In this document: positions 1-8,000 of the stretch, piece by piece
Numbering within the stretch: the first letter of the stretch is position 1
How the letters are laid out: each line of letters starts with the position of its first letter
Assembly (NCBI GenBank): GCA_900771045.1
Contig: CAAGMM010000465.1
Location: 1-9,846 of the forward strand
Origin: Bacteroidales bacterium
GTDB lineage: Bacteria; Bacteroidota; Bacteroidia; Bacteroidales; F082
Direction of reading: 5' to 3'
DNA: 9,846 nt
Notes under the pieces: model-generated
Database searches by the model: none
What the model saw: only the letters and a program-made list of their open reading frames with translations
What the model was told of the DNA's origin: nothing
Position numbers and translations under genes: made by a program

Positions 1-267
1 ATCGAGGAACTTGGCTGGGAGCGCCCTGACTATGTCCGACCGAGCCCCCTCATAGCGGCAATAAGGGTCTTCCGCAAAGTTTCTCTTTATTTCGTCAAGT
101 CGGGCGAATAGTACGCCCAGATCCGTATGAAACTCTTCCTTGTCCTTATATTCAAACAGGAATTTTTCAAACTCGGTATAGTCTTCCCCTTCAAAGCGCG
201 GAGAGTACAGGCTCACTTTTTCGCCGGTTTCAAGCAGTTCGACAAGCAGGTTCCGTTTCATCTTCAT
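1..267 (-). CDS. Partial small protein, possible toxin of a toxin-antitoxin-like pair (N-terminal 89 codons)
   Basis: An open frame on the minus strand starts with ATG at 267 and is still open at base 1, so the C-terminal part lies outside the window. The visible protein starts MKMKRNLLVELLETGEKVSL and is charged and soluble, with no signal peptide or membrane segment. The pattern 'LYSPRFEG..YTEFEKFL..YKDK' followed by 'YEGARSDIVRALPAKFLD' resembles, from memory, a Bacteroidetes family of roughly 130-150-residue proteins. In that family the unseen half usually carries an LRLY..R / ILGNGG-type segment, and an XRE-type regulator gene often follows. That makes a RelE/HigB-like toxin role plausible, but the diagnostic half is missing. 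Other in-frame ATGs lie at 294 and 261. The one at 294 would overlap the promoter at 282-312, so 267 or 261 is preferred. Coding status is fairly secure; function is inference. Confidence 0.6.
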   Translation of the reverse strand, partial: MKMKRNLLVELLETGEKVSLYSPRFEGEDYTEFEKFLFEYKDKEEFHTDLGVLFARLDEIKRNFAEDPYCRYEGARSDIVRALPAKFLD

Positions 268-281
268 TTTGATTTTCCGTG

Positions 282-312
282 CAAAGTTAAACATAAAAAA
301 TTTATTTCGCAA
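282..312 (-). promoter_or_regulatory. Bacteroidetes-type promoter for the left-edge minus-strand gene
   Basis: On the minus strand a TTG (310-312) is followed after 20 bases by TAACTTTG (282-289). This is a full match to the Bacteroidetes sigma-70-type -7 consensus TAnnTTTG with a -33 TTG at the usual spacing. Transcription would start near 275, giving only a very short leader before the ATG at 267 or 261. Confidence 0.6.
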
Positions 313-356
313 CTTTTTTTTTGAAAAAATTTCGCAGCCTGTTTTGAAAAAAAACG

Positions 357-364
357 TATCTTCG
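357..364 (+). promoter_or_regulatory. Candidate -7 element for folC
   Basis: TATCTTCG matches TAnnTTTG with one mismatch and lies 63 bases before the folC start. No TTG is present at the expected -33 distance, so only half of the promoter is supported. It sits in the same A/T-rich gap as the divergent promoter at 282-312. Confidence 0.35.
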
Positions 365-427
365 CAAAGTCTAAATAAAAATGTTTCTTTTTATAAAAGA
401 ATTTGATTTTCAGAATGTTATAAAGAT

Positions 428-1714
428 ATGAACTATAGGGAAACTACGGAATGGATGTTCGCCAAAGTGCCGATGTACCAGCGTGTCGGCGCGGACGCGT
501 ACAAACCGGGGTTAGAAAACATTAGGGCTTTTTTTGAGATTTTGGGCAATCCCCAGGACCGTTTGAAGGCCGTGCACGTGGCGGGGACAAACGGCAAGGG
601 GAGCTGTTCCCACTCAATCGCGTCGGTTTTTCAGGAAGCCGGATATAAGACCGGGCTTTACACGTCGCCGCACCTCCGCGACTTCCGCGAGAGAATCCGC
701 GTCAACGGCGAGATGATTACGAAGGAAGCCGTCGTCGATTTTATCGGCAACTACAAGGAATTTATTGAAAATAAGGGACTTACGTTTTTCGAAATGGCGA
801 CCGGAATGGCTTTTGACTTCTTCAGGAAAGAAAAGGTCGATGTCGCCGTGATCGAAGTCGGAATGGGCGGCCGCCTTGACGCCACCAACATCATCAGGCC
901 GGAGCTGAGCATCATAACGAACATCTCACTCGACCACGTCCGGTTCCTCGGCGACACGCTCGAAAAGATAGCCTTCGAGAAAGCCGGAATCATCAAGGAA
1001 GATATCCCCGTCGTCATCGGCGAGACGCAAAACGAGACGAAACAGGTCTTCATCGGCAAGGCCGAGGAGACGAACAGCCCGATATATTTCGCCGACACGA
1101 CTATCGACTGCGAAAAGATATACACGAACAACATTGACTGTCAGTCTTTTGACATTTGGAAAGGAAGCGTCGCCCTTTTTAAGGACCTCCACTACCCTCT
1201 TCTCGGCATCTGCCAGAAAAAAAACCTCGCCACGACCATCTGCGCTTTGGACGTTTTGAAGGACAAGTTCGACCTGCCCGACGAAGCCGTCCGCAACGGC
1301 TTGGCGAACCTCGTGAAAAACACGCACCTGCAGGGACGCTGGCAGGTCTTGGACAGGAGGCCTTTGGTGATAGCCGACACGGGGCACAACGTCGGGGGCA
1401 TCAAGGAGACCGTGCTGCAGTTCGGCGAGCTGAGCTTCAGGAAGCTGCATATAGTTATAGGTATGGTTAACGACAAGGATGTCGGCGGCGTTTTGTCGCT
1501 GCTGCCCCTGAACGCCGAATACTATTTCTGCAAGGCCGACACGCCGCGCGGTCTTGACGCCCAAACACTTGCTGACAAGGCCTTCTCGATAGGCCTGCGC
1601 GGTACCGTCTTCGAGTCGGTGCGGCAGGCTTACAACTCGGCGCTTAACAAGGCCCATCCCGACGACGTCGTCTTCATCGGGGGAAGCAACTTCGTCGTCG
1701 CGGAAATTATCTGA
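428..1714 (+). CDS. folC: Bifunctional folylpolyglutamate synthase / dihydrofolate synthase
   Basis: This cytoplasmic Mur-ligase-family enzyme adds L-glutamate to dihydropteroate (making dihydrofolate) and to reduced folates, with ATP hydrolysis. The 428-residue protein is of normal length. Visible landmarks are the ATP-binding P-loop AGTNGKGS at residues 52-59, the SPHL folate-loop segment at 80-83, EVGMGGRLDATN at 143-154, ITNISLDHVRFLGDT at 163-177 (Mur-ligase centre with the metal-binding His170), FEKAGIIK at 183-190, GRWQ at 303-306, and the C-terminal-domain motif ADTGHNVGG at 316-324. All are intact. The ATG at 428 is the first start after an in-frame TGA at 404; there is no obvious Shine-Dalgarno site, as is usual in the phylum. 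The gene appears monocistronic: a divergent gene lies upstream and a 302-base gap with a separate promoter lies downstream. FPGS and DHFS activities cannot be told apart from sequence, so the bifunctional call follows the family. Confidence 0.96.
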   Translation: MNYRETTEWMFAKVPMYQRVGADAYKPGLENIRAFFEILGNPQDRLKAVHVAGTNGKGSCSHSIASVFQEAGYKTGLYTSPHLRDFRERIRVNGEMITKEAVVDFIGNYKEFIENKGLTFFEMATGMAFDFFRKEKVDVAVIEVGMGGRLDATNIIRPELSIITNISLDHVRFLGDTLEKIAFEKAGIIKEDIPVVIGETQNETKQVFIGKAEETNSPIYFADTTIDCEKIYTNNIDCQSFDIWKGSVALFKDLHYPLLGICQKKNLATTICALDVLKDKFDLPDEAVRNGLANLVKNTHLQGRWQVLDRRPLVIADTGHNVGGIKETVLQFGELSFRKLHIVIGMVNDKDVGGVLSLLPLNAEYYFCKADTPRGLDAQTLADKAFSIGLRGTVFESVRQAYNSALNKAHPDDVVFIGGSNFVVAEII

Positions 1715-1781
1715 CGCTCTCTGCCAGATATTTACCTTCATATCAATAACACGTTTATAACCAGCATATTATAAGCCATAA

Positions 1782-1800
1782 CTTAAAGTATTACTTTAAG
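1782..1800. repeat. Perfect 9-base inverted repeat downstream of folC
   Basis: CTTAAAGTA and TACTTTAAG flank a single T, giving a 19-base palindrome. As RNA it could form an 8-bp, A/U-rich hairpin with a 3-base loop, but no U-tract follows. A protein-binding operator is as likely as a folC terminator. It lies 68 bases after the folC stop. Confidence 0.55.
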
Positions 1801-1827
1801 GAGATGTGCGTATTTTAGCGAAAACTC

Positions 1828-1850
1828 CTCATCTTTTCTGGAAAGAGGGG
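1828..1850 (+). other. Imperfect hairpin in the folC to giant-gene gap
   Basis: A pyrimidine-rich left arm (CCTC, bulged A, TCTTTT) pairs with GAAAGAGGGG around a short CTG loop, giving about 10 pairs including G-U pairs. The sequence after it (TCTCTCACG) is not a run of T, so it is a weak terminator candidate at best. It could instead be a structured element in a longer transcript. Low certainty. Confidence 0.25.
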
Positions 1851-1864
1851 TCTCTCACGACTTA

Positions 1865-1922
1865 TGTTGATAACTTTGTTAATATCTTGTTGATAACAAG
1901 TTGATAAATAATGGGTTGATTA
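1865..1922. repeat. Cluster of four GTTGATAA-type repeats, DnaA-box-like
   Basis: TGTTGATAAC occurs exactly at 1865-1874 and 1888-1897, AGTTGATAAA at 1899-1908, and GGTTGATTA at 1914-1922, all in the same orientation. The reverse complement of the first two contains TTATCAACA, one base away from the DnaA-box pattern TTWTNCACA. A TTCCACA follows at 1923-1929. The second copy lies inside a separate palindrome (CTTGTT-GAT-AACAAG, 1886-1900). The repeats are seen directly; a role in DnaA binding or promoter control is inference. Confidence 0.5.
1871..1878 (+). promoter_or_regulatory. Candidate distal -7 element upstream of the giant gene
   Basis: TAACTTTG is a full match to TAnnTTTG, 139 bases before the giant gene start. 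It overlaps the first GTTGATAA-type repeat, and the 15-base palindrome at 1886-1900 would fall about at its start site. No TTG is found at the -33 distance, so this may be fortuitous. Confidence 0.25.
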
Positions 1923-1957
1923 TTCCACACGAGCCCGGCTTTTTAAGCTTTAATGCT

Positions 1958-1965
1958 TATATTTG
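1958..1965 (+). promoter_or_regulatory. -7 promoter element of the giant secreted-protein gene
   Basis: TATATTTG, followed by CACG, is a full match to the Bacteroidetes -7 consensus TAnnTTTG. The predicted start site near 1972 leaves an A/T-rich leader of about 45 bases ending in an A-rich stretch before the ATG at 2017, a usual Bacteroidetes initiation context. No clear -33 TTG is seen at 18-22 bases upstream. Confidence 0.55.
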
Positions 1966-2016
1966 CACGTTCATAATTAATTTTTCAAATCATTAATAAT
2001 CAAACTAAAAACAAAA

Positions 2017-5000
2017 ATGAAACGAAACTTTACATTCCTTTTGGCGGCGGTAATGCTGCTAATGTTCGGAACCTCCCTTCGGGGACAGGAATCAGATTAT
2101 TCGACGACTTACACGAGTAACGTCGAGCTGACAACCGAGGGCGGCGAGAACGCCACGGCCTGCAAGGTGAGAATCCTTGATGGCGAGTACGACGGCATCA
2201 AAGTAGGAACAAGCACAAAAGGCGGCTCCTGGGTCGTCACCGTCCCTGCCGGAACGACGAAACTGCATCTGCATGCCGGAGCCTGGACCAGCGTGACTGG
2301 TCTGTCTTTGAACATAACCCCTGAAGAAAAATGCTTCCCTAACAGCATCGACCTGACTAACAACAGCGGCTGCAGCGGCAATTCACCATACACCATTTTT
2401 CCCAACGACGCGACCGAGTATTTTGAAATAGAGTTGAATGACATTCAGATCGAAACAGAGTTTACGTTCACAACAAGCACTAACAAGCGTTTCATCGTTT
2501 GGGGAGTGAACGCGGAGAATGTAAGCACGGAGTCCGTCGGAAAACCGACATTCAGCCCCGAAGCCGGAACATACACCGACCCCCAGAACGTGACGATAAA
2601 CTGCGCGACCGAAGACGCGACGATATTCTACACCACCGACGGGACAACGCCCGATTTTTTCAGCCACATCTATTCCGAACCGTTGAACATCACCGAGACG
2701 ACGACTGTCAAAGCCATCGCAGTGAAGGCCGGGTTCGCCGACAGCGAAGTCGCCACGGCGGAATACGCCATCGTGACACCTCTCACCACGATGGATGAGA
2801 TTTTTGACGAAGCGACAGCGGCCGGAGGCACGGCGTCAGAAGTCGCCATAACATTCAACAACTGGGTCGTCACAGGCGTGGCCGGCGCCAACGCATATAT
2901 AACCGACGGCACCAAGGGGCTTATAATATACGGCAGCGGCCACGGTTTCACAGTCGGCGACCAGCTGACTGGAACGGCGGCGTGCAAAGTACAGCTGTAT
3001 CAAGGCTCTTCTGAACTCACCGATCTCAAGACGACCACGACGGGGCTCACCGTCACCCATGGTGCGACAGTCGAACCCGTCGTAATGACAATCGACCAGA
3101 TCACGAGCGGCGTCTATACAGGTGCCGTCATCACCGTCAACAACGTCACTTACGACGAAGCCACCTCGCTTCTTTCTGATAATGCGAGCAACACCATAAA
3201 GCCCTTCAACAAACTTTACAGCGGTATGTCATTCACAGACGGTGAAGAATATAACGTAACCGGTCTGTACCTGCAATACAACGCGACTAAGGAGATAATG
3301 CCTCGCTACTCCGACGACATCGTGCCGGTTTCCACCCCGGCGACACAAGTCGAAAAACCGACATTCAGCCCCGAAGCCGGAACCTACACCGAAGCCCAGA
3401 CCGTGACGATAAGCTGCGCGACCGAAAACGCGACCATCTACTACACCGTCGATGGGACAACGCCGGATATGAACAGCACAGTCTATTCAGAACCTCTCAG
3501 CATCACCGGGACGACGACCGTCAAAGCCTTCGCAGTGAAAGACGACATGGACGACAGTGAAGTCGCCACGGCAACATACACCATAGTGACACCGCAGAAC
3601 GGCGACTTCGGCCTCGTGAGCAGTGCAAACGACATCACGACTGACGGAACATACCTCTTAGTCTGCGTGAGTGCCGGCACAGCAGCGACAAGCACCGTGT
3701 CGAGCAGCGCGTTACAGACGGCGTCCGTGGCAATCACCGACAACGTCATCACTACCACATACAACGCGGAAAGCAAACCTTACGCCGTGACCATCGAGAC
3801 GGCTGCCGGAGGCTACTACATCAGGCTTAACAACGGAAAATATGTCAACAATGCGAGCGGTACGGGCATTGCCGCGGGCGAGACGGCATCGAGCGTGTGG
3901 GCCTTCAACAGCTACGACGGCGGCATGATAGTCCAAAACACCAGCAACAGCAACAGGTTCATCGGAGGATCCACTGCGGCTGGTACGACATACAAAGCTT
4001 ACGCCGCTTCAAACCTCGGCGGTGAGGCGAATCCCGTGGTTATGCTTTTCAAAAAAGACCTTGTGCCAAGCACGGAGTCCGTCGCAACTCCGACATTCAG
4101 CCCCGAAGCCGGAACCTACACCGAAGCCCAGACCGTGACGATAAGCTGCGCGACCGAAAACGCGACCATCTATTACACCGTCGATGGGACAACGCCGGAT
4201 ATGAACAGCACAGTCTATTCAGAACCTCTCAGCATCACCGAGACGACGACCGTCAAAGCCATCGCCGTGAAGGAAGGTTTCATAGACAGCGAAGTCGCCG
4301 AAGCCGAATACGTCATCAGCACAGCCCCTGTGACAGGCGGTTTCAACAGACTGTTAAGCCACAACGACCTCGCCAGGATTTCCGACACGGTAGCGGTTAT
4401 GATTGTCGATGTCAACAGCAGCAGGGCGCTCTATAATGCAAACGGCTCATCAGCGGCACCTACGGCCGTGCCTGTCACCATCAACAACGACGTCATCGCC
4501 GGCAATGTTGACGAAGCGCTCCTCTGGAACGTGCACAAAGTAACCGAAGGCTATATATTCACCGTCAAAGACGACAATACGAAATGGCTTTATTCGACTA
4601 ATTCCAACAACGGCGTGAGAGTCGGAGACAATGCGGCCAACATCTGGACTGTCGATATCGCGGACGGAGGGTATCACGGAATGAAACACAACGAAACTAA
4701 CCGTTACATTGGCGTTTACAACAATCAGGACTGGAGGACGTACACCACCATTCACACGAACATAAAGGCCACCCAGGTCGAATTCTTCATCAAAGGCGAA
4801 CTTCCCGAGCAGACCCAGGTGACGAAACCGGAATTCAGCATCGCGGCAGGCACATACACAGAACCTTTCGATCTCTCTATAAGCTGCTCCACCGAAGGCG
4901 CAACCATCTACTACACCACCGACGGGACAACGCCTGATATGAACAGCACAGTCTATTCCGAACCTCTCAGCATCACCGAAACGACGACCGTCAAAGCCGT

Positions 5001-8000
5001 CGCTATGAAAGATGGTCTCGACGACAGCGAAGTCGCCGAAGCGAAATACATCATTCCCGAACTCGTCAGCATCATCGACGCGAGACACCTCTCAACAGGT
5101 GATGCAGCCATCGTCGAAGGCGTCGTCACCTTCATCGACGGCCGCAACATTTATGTTGAAGATGCGACGGCGGCCATTGTTCTTTACCTCAACAGCAACA
5201 CCGTACCCGATACACTCGCCGTCGGCGACAAGGTCAAGGCGATGGGAACATACGACAAGTATAACGGCCTCGTAGAGCTCAAAGACATCGACGGCAAAGA
5301 CGAAGCAGAGTTCAAAATCGAGAGCAAAGGCAACGAACTGCCTCTCACAAGCCTCACCGTCAGTGAGATTGTCAGCAACGGACTCGGCGACCTTCAGGCT
5401 ATGCGCGTCAAAATAAGCAACGCCGTCATCGGAGAGATAAACACTTCCGGAAACACGACCCTTACGCAGGACGGCGAGACTGTCAACATCTACAAGATAC
5501 CGGCTCTTGAAACGATTTCGGCGGGCGCAAACGTGAACGTCATATCCGTCATCTCCTGCTTCAACACAGTCCAGCTCAGAGTCGCCAATGCGAGTGACGT
5601 CGTCGAAGTAGTCTTCACGGTGACACCGACGGCATTGAACCTGTTCTCATACAGCGAAGGTTTCGGCCCGTCACAGCCGCAAATCGTCACTATCAGCACG
5701 AAAAACCTTGAAAACGACGTCATCATCTCCACCGGAGATGCATTTGAGATTTCAAAAGACGACACATTCTCACACACAGCGACTATTGCAGCCGGATACA
5801 ACGACATCACAATACTTTCCGTGCGTCTCGCAGCCGACCTCAGCGCCAATACCTACAGAGATACATTGAACATATCGACAGCAACATTTGAAGATATTAA
5901 GATTGTCCTCAATGGCGAAGTCTCAATACCGGGTGCCGTTGAAACACCTATTATATCTCCTGTTTCTGGCGCGTTTGACGATCCGTTCAGCGTGACGATA
6001 AGTTGTGCAACCGAAGGCGCGACAATCTACTACACCACCGACGGAACGACGCCCAACTCACTCAGCACGGTTTACAGCACCGCTTTCACTGTCAACCAAA
6101 ACACCATCGTGAAGGCCGTCGCTATGAAAGAAGGCCTAATCAATAGCAACGTCACCACTGCCGAATACACGTTCAATTCAACATTATCGACTGATACTGA
6201 ATCACTTAACCTTAGTTATATAGAAGGTGAAGGACCATCGGATGCCGGCACAGTCATAGTTACCGGAAAGAACGTCTTCGCCGAAGTCGTAAACATCAGC
6301 GTCTCAGAAAATTTCGAACTCTCATTAGACAACACAAATTGGAAAGCGAATGAGACAATAACGCCGACCTCAACATTTGACGTCAACACGCCTGTTTATG
6401 TAAGGCTGAAGGCGGGTCTTGCCAAAGACGAATACGACGGTTCTATGACTATTGAGGCTGATGGCGTTGAGCCGGTTACAGTTACGCTTCACGGTGTCGT
6501 AGCGGGTCCCGCCGAACCGTGGCACCGCATCTCCTCTATCGACGAACTTCTTGACGGCAAACGCATCGTCATCGCGGCGCGTCACAACGGCACGGAGAAT
6601 GAGTTTGTCGCAGTGGAAGGCCAAGTCGCCAACAAGATTAACGGAATCCTGTTTGAGGCTGCCGACGAATCCGGAACAATGTATATCCCTGAAGATTTAC
6701 TCTTGGGAATAGACACTATCGCGTGGACTGTCGGTATCGATGGAGGCGTTTACACCTTCACCAACGGCAGCGGCAGCATGCTCGGATATTCGAGCGGCAC
6801 CAACTTCGGTTCCAGCGCGAGCACCACTTGGTCTGTTGAATATGCGCAGTCTGGCGAAGGATCTATGGTGCCGGGATATTTCGGATACGTCATCAAGAAC
6901 ACCGAATCGACATCGCGTGCCGTGGCACTCAACACGAACGACAAATTCGGAGCCTATTCGACTCAGAACCTCGGTTCCGCCGACTACAACTTCTATATGG
7001 ACATCTTTATGGAGGGACAGGGTGCGGCTCCGACTGTAGCCAAACCGGTCTTCAACCCCGCCTCGGGAATTTATTATGATGACATCGACCTTGAAATAAT
7101 GTGCGGTACTCCGGGAGCTGAAATCCACTACACCCTCGACGGCACGGAGCCTGATGAGAACAGCGCGGTCTATACCGGCACGATAGTGCTAAGCGAAGAC
7201 GCGACAACAGTCAAAGCTATCGCATACAAAGAAGGTTATAACGCTTCCGCTATAGCCGAGGCCTCATACATTATCGACAGAACTATCACGATGATATTCG
7301 AACAAGACTGGGAAAACGGCTGGAAAGAATGGTCGCAGGTTAACAGCGGAAACGGCGATGCCGAATGGACTATCTCATCGTACAGCGGCAACAAATACGC
7401 TTCCATCAACGGATACAACCACGGCAGCAACGAAGTATTTCTCCTGTCACCGACATTCAACCTTAACGAATATGTCGGCAGCAACATCAAATTGTCGTTC
7501 AGGACAGCCCAAAATTATTCTGAAGATGGTCTCGAAGTCCTCTTCAGCAATAACAGCACGGCGGGTTGGATTCATCTCCCTTGCGAACTCTCTTCCGGAA
7601 ACGCTTGGACATGGGTTGAGTCAGGCGACATCGATATGAACAGCTTCAGCGGCGAGAACTGCACCATCATGTTCAGATATACCTGCGACGAAGACAACGC
7701 CTCGGCTTGGGAAATTGACGACATCAGACTCTGGGCAGAAGCAAGCGACGAGCCATTCTGCAAAGTCATTGCAGATCTTGACGAATCATCATTCTTCTAT
7801 ATAGAAGGATACGGTCCGTCGGCAGCGCAACAATATTCATTCGTTTACGGCAATATGGAAGCCGGTAACGACATCGTGATTGAGGCTACCGACGAAGTCT
7901 TTGAACTGTCTCTCGACGGTGAAAACTTCTATAATGAGATTAATCTCACAACCACCGATGAGATGACCACAGTGCCGGTCTTCATACGCCTTGCCGCCGG

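Noticed and set aside
127..324. 65-codon plus-strand frame at the left edge
   Set aside because: It is mostly antisense to the 1-267 minus-strand gene, runs through its promoter and has no family resemblance.
306..366. Three TTCGCA copies and two TTTTGAAAAAA copies in the divergent promoter region
   Set aside because: Low-complexity A/T-rich sequence with irregular spacing; the similarity to promoter-like TTTGC elements explains it well enough.
926..1741. Long open frame on the minus strand (271 codons) opposite folC
   Set aside because: It lies wholly antisense to a clearly conserved folC, has no recognisable domain, and its openness is explained by the codon bias of folC.
4450..5088. 212-codon minus-strand frame inside the giant gene, and similar shorter antisense frames
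   Set aside because: They mirror the repeated domains of the giant protein (several shadow frames start at the same antisense position in repeats) and show no family features.
2536..7278. Regular repeats as a possible CRISPR or mobile-element array
   Set aside because: All copies are in one reading frame, about 240 bases long, and encode a known protein domain type.
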